Below are positions 17,211 to 26,514 of a stretch of DNA of 64,000 nucleotides, piece after piece. Within the stretch, counting starts at the first letter, position 1. Each line of letters begins with the position of its first letter. The DNA comes from Clostridiales bacterium (GTDB taxonomy: Bacteria > Bacillota > Clostridia > Peptostreptococcales > Anaerovoracaceae), in NCBI GenBank assembly GCA_015243575.1, contig CP042469.1:3996929-4060928 (forward strand), read 5' to 3'. The notes beneath the pieces were generated by a model. That model was not told the DNA's origin. It worked only from the letters and a program-made list of their open reading frames with translations, and made no database searches. Position numbers and translations under genes: made by a program.

Positions 17211-18375
17211 GCAATCCTTCCGCCTGGCCATCAAGAGCCTCAGGGCAAGTAAAATGAGGGCTTTTCTGACGATGCTGGGAATTATTATCGGTGTTGCTTC
17301 CGTGATTATACTGGTGAGTCTGATGAACGGGCTCTCTCAGGATATGACGTCTCGTTTTGAAAGTATGGGCACCAATACCATCACAGTAAATGTCATGGGA
17401 AGAGGAACCAATCGAACGCTGTCCGTAGACGAGGTAGAGCAGCTTGTGGAAGAAAATCCGGAATATCTGGATCAGTACAGCCCTAAGGTTACTGCTAGCG
17501 TCACAGCAAAGTACGATATCAATTCTGTTGACACCTCAGTAATCGGAGTGAACGAATATTACGACGATATGCAGAGCGTCGCTGTATCGGAAGGGCGTTT
17601 TATCCAATACATTGATACCCTTCGAAGATTGAAGGTCTGCGTCATTGGGACGTATGAGGCCGCAGAGCTGTTTGGCGGAGCCGATCCGATTGGAGAAACG
17701 ATCAAGCTGAATGGTTCTACTTATACAGTGGTAGGCATATTGGAGGAAACTGGTGATTCGGAGGAAAGCTCTGCAGACGACGTGATTTATGTTCCTTATA
17801 CGGCAGCCACAAGACTGGCAAACAGTGCCAGCATCGGGACGTATTACCTCACAGCAGTGGATACGGATAAAATAGAAGAGACGATGGCAATCATAGAAAA
17901 TATGATGTATTCCGTTTTCGATGACGAAGATGCCTATCGGGTTACAAGCATGTCGGAGATGATTGATACCGTAAATGAAATGACTGCATCGATAGCCATG
18001 GTTCTGGTGGGTATTGCCGGAATATCACTAGTAGTTGGAGGCATCGGCATCATGAATATCATGCTGGTATCTGTAACGGAGCGTACCAGAGAAATCGGAA
18101 TCAGAAAGTCTCTCGGCGCGAAGAAAAAGGATATCATGCGTCAGTTTCTCATCGAAGCCGCAACCACAAGTTCCGCTGGAGGAGTGATCGGAATTGTATT
18201 TGGAATAGGAGCCGCCTATGGTGCGGGGGTTGCCATGGATATGACGGTTGCTCCGTCCTGGAATGCAGTTGTGATTGCATTCTCCGTCTCAGTTGCCATA
18301 GGCATGATCTTCGGTTATTTCCCGGCAAATAAAGCTGCAAAGATGAATCCCATTGATGCGCTCCGTTATGACTGA
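17200..18375 (+). CDS. MacB-type (FtsX-fold) ABC transporter permease
   Basis: A 391-residue permease. The ATG at 17200 has gggagg 6 bases before it. An N-terminal span (about 20-42, MRAFLTMLGIIIGVASVIILVSL) is followed by a MacB-like extracytoplasmic domain (about 45-260) and three C-terminal spans within the FtsX domain (AMVLVGIAGISLVVGGIGIMNIMLVSVTERTREIGIRKSLGA and following). This is the standard four-span layout. Family members move peptides, lipoproteins or antibiotics, or transmit force to envelope enzymes. The SLH protein downstream suggests a role at the cell surface. Confidence 0.92.
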   Translation: MNFKQSFRLAIKSLRASKMRAFLTMLGIIIGVASVIILVSLMNGLSQDMTSRFESMGTNTITVNVMGRGTNRTLSVDEVEQLVEENPEYLDQYSPKVTASVTAKYDINSVDTSVIGVNEYYDDMQSVAVSEGRFIQYIDTLRRLKVCVIGTYEAAELFGGADPIGETIKLNGSTYTVVGILEETGDSEESSADDVIYVPYTAATRLANSASIGTYYLTAVDTDKIEETMAIIENMMYSVFDDEDAYRVTSMSEMIDTVNEMTASIAMVLVGIAGISLVVGGIGIMNIMLVSVTERTREIGIRKSLGAKKKDIMRQFLIEAATTSSAGGVIGIVFGIGAAYGAGVAMDMTVAPSWNAVVIAFSVSVAIGMIFGYFPANKAAKMNPIDALRYD

Positions 18376-18417
18376 TGTGTATCTTGTAACAATATCTACA
18401 AATAGGAGGAAGTTATT

Positions 18418-20328
18418 TTGATCAAGAGTTCAGAACACCGCAAGAGGAAAAGACTGCAAACGGGTCTTTCTATGATTTTAGTTGCTATGCTTCTGTTTAC
18501 CGCTGCCGCGGTTCCCTCAAGTGCCGATTCAGGAGCCGACAGTGCTACGACTTTGCTGGCATCCATGGGTATCATCAGCGCAGACGGCAGTGGGAATTAT
18601 AATCTGTCAAACACCGTTTCCAGAGCAGAATTTGCAAAGATGCTGGTTATGGCGTCGAGCTACAAGGATCTTGTAGACACCTCGTCAAAATCATCACCAT
18701 ATAAAGATGTGCCAGCAGGAAACTGGGCTGCACCCTACATCAAGATCGCTGTATCCAACGGCATGATGTCTGGCTATAGTGACGGAACCTTCCGTCCTGA
18801 TGCTGCAGTGACATTAGAGCAAGGTGTCAACAGTGCACTGAAGCTGCTTGGCTATACCGCCAGTGACTTCACCGGTTCCTTCCCAGCCGCCCAGATGAAC
18901 GTTTATTACAGCAACGGTCTTTCCAAGAATATTGCAGGAGGCATTGGGACTCTTTTGTCAAAAGGAAATGCTGCAAATCTGATTTATAACATGCTGAGTG
19001 CAAAACTGAAGGATGGAAGCAAAACCTATGCTGAGAGTCTGGGATACTCCCTGAACGACAGCGGCGCAGTGGATTATGCTTCCATTATCTCTGACAATAT
19101 GTATGGTCCCTATACGGTGAACTCATCAAATTGGGCAGGTGAGCTTGGAATGAATGCCTCAGCACTGACCATATACAAAAACGGCAGCCTTGTGAACGCT
19201 TCCGACGTTCATACTTATGACATCCTTTATTACTCCCAATCCAAGGGAACGGTCTGGGTATACGATGACAAAGTAACCGGTGTTTATGAAGACGCATCTC
19301 CAAGTCAGAATGCGATAACCTCGGTAACCATCTCGGGGACTTCCTATCCGCTGGAATCTTCCGCAGCCTTTGCAGCGCTCTCTTCCACAGGAAGTCTGAA
19401 AATTGGTAGTGCCGTGACACTTCTTCTTGGGAAAACCGGGGGTGTTGCTGACGCCGTATCTGCAACAAAGATCAATGCCTCGGCGGTGGTCTACATAACG
19501 GAGGTAGGAACGAAAAACTATACCAACTCCAGCGGGAAGGAATACACCTCCAACTATTTCAGGGGAGTCAAGCCAGACGGAACGGAAATCGAATATACTA
19601 CAAGCAGCAGTACCCTAAATGTGGGCAGTATTCTTACGGTACGCTTTGACTCCAATGGGACTATGATTCTTGGGGGTGTAACGGGGGGCAGTATCACGGG
19701 CGAGGCTGATGCAGACCTCAGAATGATCGGAACCGCCAGCATATCAACCAATGCAACCATCCTCGACACCAGCATGGGCAATTACGTGAGGACTTCCATG
19801 GAGCGGCTCGATGGTATCAATTTTGCCTCAGGCGACGTCTTGTATTATGAAGCAAGCGGCGGGAAGATTACTGCGTTGATCCTGAAGGATGTGACCGGAG
19901 ATACCAGCAGCTACGGCGTGGTTACCAAGTCCAGCTCCAGTGACTCCAGCATGAGCCTAAGCGGCAGTTACCAATATTTAATCGATGGTGTTTCACAGAC
20001 TCTCAAGACATCCGGTTCCACTCTTGGTGCAAAAGCTGGGCCTGCCCGGTTCTACGGAGAAAGCGGTGAAATCAGCATGATCAGGAATCTAACAGCAACG
20101 AGCAGCAGAATGAATGACTTCACGCTGACAGAGCTCAAGGTTGACGATGATACGGAAACCTATCCTGTTTCCGCTAATGTTGCGGTCTACAGCAAAAGCT
20201 CCGGAAACTACACACTTTCGTCCATAAGCGCCGCCATGGACGCCTATCAATCAGGCAAATCTCTGTCCTTCTACTATGATAAGGCACCAAACAGAGGCGG
20301 TTGCATCCGCGTCATTGTCATCAATTGA
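18418..20328 (+). CDS. SLH-domain surface protein co-encoded with the MacAB-like system
   Basis: A 636-residue secreted protein, TTG start behind aggagga. The signal peptide ends near AAVPSSADS. Three SLH-type segments occupy about 40-210; the second is best preserved (YKDVPAGNWAAPYIKIAVSNGMMSGYSDGTFRPDAAVTLEQGVN). Residues 210-636 are Ser/Thr/Gly-rich beta sequence with several dyad-like segments but no named domain recognised. It lies 42 bases after the permease with no terminator between, so it is probably the fourth gene of the efflux operon. The overall layout (three N-terminal SLH, long Ser/Thr-rich beta part) matches the proteins at 47864 and 49829. SLH domains normally bind pyruvylated secondary cell-wall polymer. 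Confidence 0.88.
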   Translation: MIKSSEHRKRKRLQTGLSMILVAMLLFTAAAVPSSADSGADSATTLLASMGIISADGSGNYNLSNTVSRAEFAKMLVMASSYKDLVDTSSKSSPYKDVPAGNWAAPYIKIAVSNGMMSGYSDGTFRPDAAVTLEQGVNSALKLLGYTASDFTGSFPAAQMNVYYSNGLSKNIAGGIGTLLSKGNAANLIYNMLSAKLKDGSKTYAESLGYSLNDSGAVDYASIISDNMYGPYTVNSSNWAGELGMNASALTIYKNGSLVNASDVHTYDILYYSQSKGTVWVYDDKVTGVYEDASPSQNAITSVTISGTSYPLESSAAFAALSSTGSLKIGSAVTLLLGKTGGVADAVSATKINASAVVYITEVGTKNYTNSSGKEYTSNYFRGVKPDGTEIEYTTSSSTLNVGSILTVRFDSNGTMILGGVTGGSITGEADADLRMIGTASISTNATILDTSMGNYVRTSMERLDGINFASGDVLYYEASGGKITALILKDVTGDTSSYGVVTKSSSSDSSMSLSGSYQYLIDGVSQTLKTSGSTLGAKAGPARFYGESGEISMIRNLTATSSRMNDFTLTELKVDDDTETYPVSANVAVYSKSSGNYTLSSISAAMDAYQSGKSLSFYYDKAPNRGGCIRVIVIN

Positions 20329-20395
20329 TGCTTCGAGAATTACAAGCATTCAAATGGTGGGGATGACACCGCACCGCACAACACTTTAGATTAGA

Positions 20396-20441
20396 GTAAA
20401 CCTGCAGATTTTCGAATGTGGACTGCGGGTTTACTCTTTTT
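20396..20441 (+). terminator. Rho-independent terminator of the efflux/SLH operon
   Basis: A 12-bp stem with one G-U pair, gtaaacctgcag (20396-20407) and ctgcgggtttac (20423-20434), followed by a T-rich run. Confidence 0.85.
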
Positions 20442-20561
20442 GCGGAAGAGCAACACCGCAAGTTTTTTTTATGGTAAAATAGATTGGAAAAAAGATTCTG
20501 ACGCCGCGAATTAGGGTATTATTTTATAACAGAAAATAGTAATGTATTGGAGGGTACTTGT

Positions 20562-22427
20562 ATGTATCAAGCGGAAGAGATTAGAAAACAATGGCTCGAT
20601 CAGAAAGATCTGGATGAACTCCTGAGAAAGGAACTAATTGAAATTGAGGATCAAGAAGAGCTTCATGATCGGTTCTACCGGGATCTGGAATTTGGTACCG
20701 GAGGCTTGCGGGGCATTCTCGGAGCAGGGACCAATCGAATGAATATCTACACCGTCAGAAAAGCAACTCAAGGCTTTGCCGATTATATCAACCTTCATTA
20801 CAAGCCGGGGGGAGACAGCTGCAAAGGCGATATTCCCACGGTAGCTATTGCATATGACAGCCGGATCAAATCCGATCTCTTTGCGGCAGAAGCAGCCTGC
20901 GTCCTTGCAGCAAACGGGATTAAAACCTACGTATATCCGGAGCTGATGCCTACCCCCGCCCTGTCCTTTGCCGTCAGACATTACGGCTGCTGTGCAGGTA
21001 TCATGGTTACCGCCAGCCACAACCCTTCAAAATACAATGGATATAAAGTATACGGCTCTGACGGCTGTCAGCTCACGCTGGAAGCTGCCTCTGAAGTGCT
21101 TTCTCTGATAGAAAAAGTAGATTTGTTTAAAGACGTAAAGACCCATTCCGGAGGATTTACGCTGGAACACGGCATCATTAAGGTTTCAGCTGTTGATGCT
21201 TCCTTGCAGGAGCTGGTTCAAACCATACCGACTACAGTAACCGAGGCATTTCTCGCCGCCGTGAAAAATGAGAGCACCGGAATGGACTGTTCTGACTTGT
21301 CCGTGGTATATACTCCACTGAACGGCACAGGCAACCGTCCTGTAAAAAAGATCATGAAAATGATCGGTGTGAAAAAGGTGAGTACCGTTCGGGAACAAGA
21401 GATGCCCGATGGAAACTTCCCTACCTGCCCCTATCCCAATCCGGAAAAAAAGGAAGCGCTGGCTCTGGGGATTGCGCTATGCCAGAAATTATCTCAGGAG
21501 GGGAATCCGCCGGATCTGCTTTTGGCCACCGACCCTGATTGCGATCGAGTTGGCATTGCCGTTCGCCATAAAAACCTTGAAACAGGAACCGTTGATTATC
21601 AGCTGATCAGCGGGAATGAAACCGGCGTGCTGCTGCTGGACTATATCTGTCATCGGAGGGGTAAGGCCAATATGGATAAACTGGCAGGAAAAGAGAACCC
21701 TGCCCGCGAATTTCCGCGGCCTATGCCAAAGGATCCCATTGCCATAAAAACCATCGTAACAACAAAGATGGCGGAAAAAATAGCCAAGTTTTACGGTGTT
21801 GAAATGATCGATGTCCTTACCGGATTTAAATTCATCGGGGAACAGATCGGCATTTTAGAAGAAAACGGAGAAGAACACCGATATATTTTCGGATTTGAGG
21901 AAAGCTATGGGTATCTGGCCGGAGCATATGTCAGGGATAAAGATGCCGTCAATGCCTCCATGCTGATCTGCGAAATGACAGCCTATTATAAGAAGCTGGG
22001 GAAGACACTGGTAGATCGTTTGAAGGAGCTATATGAGAAATATGGATATTACAGAAATGACCTGATGGAATTCACCTTTGAAGGTTCTGCAGGAATGGAG
22101 AAAATGAACAGCATCATGGAAGGCTTCCGAAAAGAAGCTCCGGCTAAGTTCATCGGCAAAAAGGTGACCGAAATCGCTGACTATAAGCTTTCCGTCCGCA
22201 GAGTGCTGGGGGGAGGCTCCTGTGATCTCTCTGTAGGATCAAAACCCATCCGTCTGCCAAAATCAGATGTGCTGGAGTATATTCTTGAGGATGGAAGCAG
22301 CATCATTGTGAGACCTTCAGGCACAGAGCCGAAGCTGAAGATCTATCTTTCGGCAAAGGGAAGCAGCAATCAAAACTCCCTGGAGATTATCGAAGCGCTT
22401 CGGACAGAGATGGCACAAATAGGCTAG
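20562..22427 (+). CDS. Phospho-sugar mutase (phosphoglucomutase/phosphomannomutase family)
   Basis: A 621-residue alpha-D-phosphohexomutase. The ATG at 20562 follows ggaggg; a TTG at 20547 overlaps it. The phosphoserine loop is TASHNP (Ser152), the metal loop is DPDCDR (324-329), the sugar loop is GFEESYGY and the phosphate-binding loop is RPSGTEPKLKIYL near the end. It interconverts hexose 1- and 6-phosphates and so feeds glycogen and surface-glycan precursors. It is longer than the usual 570-580 residues, with an insertion around 365-390 (KLAGKENPAREFPRPMPKD). Glucose is the likely main substrate, but this is not proven by sequence. Confidence 0.93.
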   Translation: MYQAEEIRKQWLDQKDLDELLRKELIEIEDQEELHDRFYRDLEFGTGGLRGILGAGTNRMNIYTVRKATQGFADYINLHYKPGGDSCKGDIPTVAIAYDSRIKSDLFAAEAACVLAANGIKTYVYPELMPTPALSFAVRHYGCCAGIMVTASHNPSKYNGYKVYGSDGCQLTLEAASEVLSLIEKVDLFKDVKTHSGGFTLEHGIIKVSAVDASLQELVQTIPTTVTEAFLAAVKNESTGMDCSDLSVVYTPLNGTGNRPVKKIMKMIGVKKVSTVREQEMPDGNFPTCPYPNPEKKEALALGIALCQKLSQEGNPPDLLLATDPDCDRVGIAVRHKNLETGTVDYQLISGNETGVLLLDYICHRRGKANMDKLAGKENPAREFPRPMPKDPIAIKTIVTTKMAEKIAKFYGVEMIDVLTGFKFIGEQIGILEENGEEHRYIFGFEESYGYLAGAYVRDKDAVNASMLICEMTAYYKKLGKTLVDRLKELYEKYGYYRNDLMEFTFEGSAGMEKMNSIMEGFRKEAPAKFIGKKVTEIADYKLSVRRVLGGGSCDLSVGSKPIRLPKSDVLEYILEDGSSIIVRPSGTEPKLKIYLSAKGSSNQNSLEIIEALRTEMAQIG

Positions 22428-22465
22428 TCTATGAAAACAGGAAAAAGAACATAGGAGAAGACGAA

Positions 22466-23401
22466 ATGAATAAAGCGTTAATCGCAATGGATAGAAGCGG
22501 TTCCTTCCGTGTCTATCTGGCAATCACCACATCTATGACGGAAGATGCCAGACGGATTCATGAAACAAGCCCTCTGGCAACCGCAGCACTGGGAAGGGTG
22601 CTGACGGGAGCAGGACTCATGGGACTGCAGCTTAAAAATACAAAAGATAAACTCACCGTGCAATTTAAAGGAGACGGTCCCGCAGGAGAAGTCCTTGTGA
22701 CAGCATCTGGAGACGGCAGGGTAAAAGGATATATTTCCAATCCGATGGTGGATCTTCCGCTCAAATCCAACGGAAAGCTTGATGTTGGCGGTGCGATCGG
22801 CATCGGCACCCTTACCGTGATCAAGGATCTGGGCCTCAAGGAACCTTATGTAGGAAAGATCGACCTCGTGAGCGGTGAGATCGGAGATGACCTTACCGCA
22901 TATTTCTTTCTTTCGGAGCAGCAATCTTCGTCCGTTGCTCTGGGGGTGAGGATCAATCCAGACTATACCACGGCATCTTCTGCAGGGATGATCATACAGA
23001 TGCTGCCTGATGCTCAACCGGAGTCTGTGGATGCACTGGAAGCTCTGCTCGCTGAGATGGAGCCCATCAGCAGTCTGGCTGAAAAAGTGGTCGCTGAGTC
23101 TGCGGGAAAGACGGAAGAGGCCATTCTGAGCAGCCTGCTTGCAAGTGTCTTCGGCACGCTTCCTGACGAGTTCGCGGTTCAACTGCTGGAATACAGGGAG
23201 ATCGGCTGGAACTGTGACTGCTCGGAAGAACGACTGGAGCAGGTGGTGCTCAGCATCGGATCGAGAGACCTGCGAGAAATTATCGAGGAAGACGGGCACG
23301 CCGAATTGATTTGCCAGTTCTGCGCAACCCAATATCAGTTTGATAAAGAGCATTTGGAACGACTTCTCGAAGAAAGTCTACAGAGAGAGGGGAACCAGTA
23401 A
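22466..23401 (+). CDS. hslO: Redox-regulated chaperone Hsp33
   Basis: A 311-residue holdase activated by oxidation. The four zinc cysteines are present: Cys250 and Cys252 (NCDCSEE) and Cys283 and Cys286 (ICQFC). The N-terminal domain has [22 protein letters not shown] and the substrate-binding core. Ribosome site ggaga precedes the ATG. The stop overlaps the mscL start (TAATG), so the two are coupled. A long reverse-strand frame lies under this gene but is a shadow. The protein is about 15-20 residues longer than typical. Confidence 0.94.
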   Translation: MNKALIAMDRSGSFRVYLAITTSMTEDARRIHETSPLATAALGRVLTGAGLMGLQLKNTKDKLTVQFKGDGPAGEVLVTASGDGRVKGYISNPMVDLPLKSNGKLDVGGAIGIGTLTVIKDLGLKEPYVGKIDLVSGEIGDDLTAYFFLSEQQSSSVALGVRINPDYTTASSAGMIIQMLPDAQPESVDALEALLAEMEPISSLAEKVVAESAGKTEEAILSSLLASVFGTLPDEFAVQLLEYREIGWNCDCSEERLEQVVLSIGSRDLREIIEEDGHAELICQFCATQYQFDKEHLERLLEESLQREGNQ

Positions 23402-23871
23402 TGTTAAAAGAATTTAAAGAATTTGCCCTGAAGGGTAACGTTATGGATCTGGCCATCGGAGTTATCATCGGCGGCGCTTTTGGAAAAATTGTCACATCTC
23501 TGGTTCAGGATCTGATCATGCCGATCTTTGCACTGCTTACCTCAGGGATGAACTTTGAAGACATGGCGTATGTTTCAGGAAATGTAACAATCAAGTATGG
23601 AAGCTTCATTCAGACCGTTGTGGATTTTCTGATCATATCCTTCTCGATTTTTATTGCGGTGAAACTGATCAACCGAGCCAGAAAAAAAGAAGAAGTGGAG
23701 GTGGATGCTGCGTCCGCTGCCAAAGCTGCATCCGGCGCTGTTTCAGCACCTCAAGCCGGTTCCTCTGCGCAAGCCCCACAGCCGCAAGGGCCGTCACAGT
23801 CTGGCGGCCAGTCTCAACAGGCGGAGCTGGAACTGCTGACCGAGATCAGAGATTTGCTAAAGAAACGCTGA
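23401..23871 (+). CDS. mscL: Large-conductance mechanosensitive channel MscL
   Basis: A 156-residue channel that releases solutes on hypo-osmotic shock. N-terminal helix and TM1 are recognisable ([39 protein letters not shown]), as is TM2 ([20 protein letters not shown], about 74-94). The C-terminal bundle RKKEEVE is followed by an Ala/Ser/Gln-rich linker and the terminal helix ([15 protein letters not shown]). The linker of about 40 residues is longer than in E. coli MscL. It is translationally coupled to hslO. Confidence 0.95.
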   Translation: MLKEFKEFALKGNVMDLAIGVIIGGAFGKIVTSLVQDLIMPIFALLTSGMNFEDMAYVSGNVTIKYGSFIQTVVDFLIISFSIFIAVKLINRARKKEEVEVDAASAAKAASGAVSAPQAGSSAQAPQPQGPSQSGGQSQQAELELLTEIRDLLKKR

Positions 23872-24014
23872 TTGAATGAAGTTCGTGCTCAGATTTATCA
23901 GCGCTCAAAGCAAAAAAAATTGAATTGCGTCTTTTTTGGCCTAAGACGTGATACAATAAAACAATAGGTTCGCGACTGCCTGGCAGTTAATTATCGGGAA
24001 CTGGAGGTTATGAA

Positions 24015-25097
24015 ATGATTAGACTTGGAGTAATATTCGGCGGCCGATCAGGTGAGCATGAAATCTCGCTGATGTCGGCTACCTCTGTGATAAAGGCTAT
24101 TGATAAGAATAAATTTCTTCCCGTATTTATTGGGATCACCAGAGAGGGAAAGTGGCTGCTCTATGATGGGCCGGTGGAGCATATTGAGGATGGAGGCTGG
24201 CAGAAGCTGGCGGAAGAAGCGTTGGCCACAGATCCGGAGAAGTATGGAATCACGGTGCTTGGCGCACAAAAATCTCTGAAGGACTGGATCGATTTTGCGC
24301 TCCCTGTCCTCCATGGACCTTATGGTGAGGACGGAACCATTCAGGGACTCTTTGAAATGGCGGATATTCCCTACGGCGGCTGCGGTGTGCTGGGATCAGC
24401 GGCAGCAATGGATAAATCTCTTGCCAAAGAGGTTTTTGCCAAAAAGGAACTGCCGATCTGCAGACATCTTTCTCTGTATAAAGAAGAACTGGATGAGAAT
24501 TTTGATCGGGTCATAGGAAGGGTAGAAAAGTATCTGCCTTATCCCATCTTTGTGAAACCGGCGAATATGGGTTCCAGTGTGGGAATCAGCAAGGCTAAGA
24601 ACAGGGAAGAGCTGACCGCGGCATTGGAGCTCGCAATGAAATATGACAGGAGACTGATCCTGGAAGAAGGTCTGGACTGCAGAGAAATCGAAACCGGCGT
24701 TTTGGGCAATTACCGCCCGGAGGCTGCTGCAGTGGGTGAAATTCTTCCTTCAGCTGAATTCTACAGTTATGAGGCTAAATATTTCGACGGCGGAATGTCT
24801 AAGATCTGCATTCCTGCGGATCTTCCCGATGAGGTGACCAAGGAAGTCAGGGAGATTGCCGTGGAGGCATATCGCCTTCTGGATTGCTGCGGATTTGCGA
24901 GGGTAGATTTTTTCCTGGAGAGAGGAACCAACAAAGTCTACATAAACGAGATCAACACCATACCGGGCTTTACAAAGTACAGCATGTTTCCGCTTCTCTG
25001 GGCTGAGAAGGGACTGCCGTATCCGGAGTTGATCGAGAAAATTATTCAACTTGGCTTTGAACGTTACGAAGACAGGAAACAGTATCATACCGTATAG
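24015..25097 (+). CDS. ddl: D-alanine--D-alanine ligase
   Basis: A 360-residue ATP-grasp enzyme making D-Ala-D-Ala for peptidoglycan. Family motifs: VIFGGRSGEHEISLMSA, LPVLHGPYGEDGTIQG, FVKPANMGSSVGISKA and INEINTIPGFTKYSMFPLLW. The serine/omega-loop EFYSYEAKYFDGG contains Tyr, as in enzymes producing D-Ala-D-Ala rather than D-Ala-D-Lac. Ribosome site ctggagg precedes the ATG at 24015. The last codons (QYHTV) fall in a short repeat that continues downstream. The transcription terminator seems to lie inside the convergent gene. Confidence 0.95.
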   Translation: MIRLGVIFGGRSGEHEISLMSATSVIKAIDKNKFLPVFIGITREGKWLLYDGPVEHIEDGGWQKLAEEALATDPEKYGITVLGAQKSLKDWIDFALPVLHGPYGEDGTIQGLFEMADIPYGGCGVLGSAAAMDKSLAKEVFAKKELPICRHLSLYKEELDENFDRVIGRVEKYLPYPIFVKPANMGSSVGISKAKNREELTAALELAMKYDRRLILEEGLDCREIETGVLGNYRPEAAAVGEILPSAEFYSYEAKYFDGGMSKICIPADLPDEVTKEVREIAVEAYRLLDCCGFARVDFFLERGTNKVYINEINTIPGFTKYSMFPLLWAEKGLPYPELIEKIIQLGFERYEDRKQYHTV

Positions 25098-25156
25098 TTG
25101 TCATACCGCATCATCGCTTCACGGACTTTATGGTTATCATACCGTATCATCGCTTC
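25083..25156. repeat. Short direct repeats at the ddl 3' end
   Basis: The 23-mers at 25098-25120 and 25134-25156 differ at two bases and share tcataccgYatcatcgcttc. A shorter related copy (tatcataccgtat, 25083-25095) lies in the final ddl codons. Confidence 0.6.
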
Positions 25157-25171
25157 GGCAGACGTTTCACA

Positions 25172-25750
25172 TTACAGTACTTGGGATAGACCGGCTTCTA
25201 TTGACATGGGAGCCGGATTTTTTCTTTGCGTCTCCTTTTGGTTCAGAGTGCGATGGGCGATATACTCCGGAACCTTATCCCTCGAAATCCCAAGGGCCGC
25301 GGACAATTCGCCATAAAGCAGTTCTTCTGCTCTCTTTAGATATTTCTCATCAATCGCACCAAGCTTTCGCTTATCCTGCTCCAAAAGCTTCTTCTTTGCA
25401 TAGATCGACGTGGTGAGTTTTGCCCAGTCAATGCAGCTGTGTGTTTTCAGGGCTTCCTCATAATGCTCCGATAGCTGACGGATCAGTCTGGTGTGATAGA
25501 TCTCAGCCTTGATTTCAGGAATCATCTCTATAATCTCTTCCGCTTGTTCCTTGTTGATAATGGGGCGCATGAATACTTTGGGATTGCTGACAGGGGAAAA
25601 GATCGTACAACTATGATACAGCGGCTTTAATACGTAGTAGAGAAGCTCCTGCTCAGTGTGCCAGTGGATCTTGACGGCGCTTTCTTCGATGTCCGTGATG
25701 ATGCAGACCCCGATTCCTCCATATAGAACAAAATCACCTGTTTTGTACAA
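25172..25750 (-). CDS. CarD-family transcriptional regulator
   Basis: A 192-residue protein; TTG start at 25750 behind gaggtgaa. The N-terminal CarD/TRCF RNA-polymerase-interaction domain is recognisable (MYKTGDFVLYGGIGVCIITDIEE..., YYVLKPLY) and is followed by the helical C-terminal domain (AEEIIEMIPEIKAEIYHTRLIRQLSEHYEEALKTHSCIDWAKLTTSIYAKKKLL...YLKRAEELLYGELSAALGIS). Such proteins bind RNA polymerase beta and modulate promoter opening. The last about 25 residues are not family-like. That stretch holds a plus-strand hairpin with a T-run that appears to terminate ddl. Confidence 0.88.
   Translation of the reverse strand: MYKTGDFVLYGGIGVCIITDIEESAVKIHWHTEQELLYYVLKPLYHSCTIFSPVSNPKVFMRPIINKEQAEEIIEMIPEIKAEIYHTRLIRQLSEHYEEALKTHSCIDWAKLTTSIYAKKKLLEQDKRKLGAIDEKYLKRAEELLYGELSAALGISRDKVPEYIAHRTLNQKETQRKNPAPMSIEAGLSQVL
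25191..25223 (+). terminator. Terminator for ddl inside the convergent CarD-like gene
   Basis: ccggct (25191-25196) and agccgg (25211-25216) form a 6-bp GC stem followed by six T residues (25218-25223) on the plus strand. It lies within the coding 3' end of the minus-strand gene. Confidence 0.6.
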
Positions 25751-25779
25751 TTGACTTCACCTCTTTCAACTTTTTTGAA

Positions 25780-25831
25780 GGAAGCACTGATTAAACTGAT
25801 CAGGCGTGCGCCTGATATGAATCAACGTTCC
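25780..25831. repeat. Hairpin-forming intergenic element, copy 1
   Basis: Outer complementary ends (ggaagcactgatt and aatcaacgttcc) enclose an inner perfect arm pair atcaggcg/cgcctgat (25799-25816). A related arrangement lies at 26351-26435. Possibly a small miniature or REP-like element. Confidence 0.45.
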
Positions 25832-26008
25832 TAAGTAAGGGGTTACGCTGTATACTTTAATTATTAACCATTCAGGCGGTTTTCATGATAAAAATACAGA
25901 TGTTTCCTGAAAGAAGTGTGTTTTTTCAATGAATATAGCTTCTTGGTCTGCTTTGCCGGTGCATAAAAATAGATCATGGGGTTACATTAATAACTGGAGG
26001 TGAATGGA

Positions 26009-26137
26009 ATGGATTATAAAAATGTACAGAGTGCCAAACGTGAGGGTATGATGGATATGCCGTCAGAAACGGATATCGATTATGAAAAGGAAGATGATGA
26101 AGTGCTGAAGAAGCTTGGGAGACAGACAGAAGATTAA
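26009..26137 (+). CDS. Small acidic protein, 42 residues
   Basis: An ATG at 26009 sits 5 bases behind a strong ctggaggtga ribosome site. The frame encodes 42 residues starting MDYKNVQSAKREGMMDM and ending LKKLGRQTED. It is rich in Asp, Glu and Lys with no signal or membrane segment. A hairpin terminator about 85 bases downstream supports a real transcription unit. Family not recognised. It sits alone between the CarD-type gene (opposite strand) and a DUF1934 gene. An overlapping ATG five bases upstream opens only a short frame. Confidence 0.65.
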   Translation: MDYKNVQSAKREGMMDMPSETDIDYEKEDDEVLKKLGRQTED

Positions 26138-26221
26138 TCTTTTCTAAGCAGTCGGCATCAGGAGCGGTATCGTTTTTGATTCGCCAGAAGTTTTGAGGTA
26201 ATATCAGGAATAGAATCATCA

Positions 26222-26256
26222 AAAAGCGCATCTAGCGGAAAGAATGCGCTTTTTTC
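26222..26256 (+). terminator. Rho-independent terminator after the 42-residue gene
   Basis: aaaagcgcat (26222-26231) pairs with atgcgctttt (26244-26253), with T residues to 26255. Confidence 0.8.
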
Positions 26257-26350
26257 ATTTCAAAAAATCATTGCAATTCCATATTTATTACGGAAGAAAT
26301 TCGGAAAATCGGATTCATTTGAAGATTTTTTTTCGATGTGGTATACTAAG

Positions 26351-26435
26351 AAAACACTGATTCACTCCGTACGCACACCTGATCGGATCATTTTTCTCAG
26401 GCCATCTGCGCACACTCCATTGAATCAGAGCTTCC
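26351..26435. repeat. Hairpin-forming intergenic element, copy 2 (diverged)
   Basis: ctgattca (26357-26364) is the reverse complement of tgaatcag (26421-26428), and the end gcttcc mirrors the ggaagc start of copy 1. The rest of 26257-26514 shows no gene. Confidence 0.4.
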
Positions 26436-26514
26436 CTAATATTGTGATACAAAACGATTGACTTTAGAGATAAAAAGGCACTAGTGCTCTGCAATGCTTA
26501 AAAGGAGGTGTAGT

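Noticed and set aside
22478-23353. Long reverse-strand frame of 291 codons
   Set aside because: It lies fully under hslO, whose product has all four zinc cysteines and family motifs. The reverse product is Cys/His/Arg-rich without recognisable domain or ribosome site.
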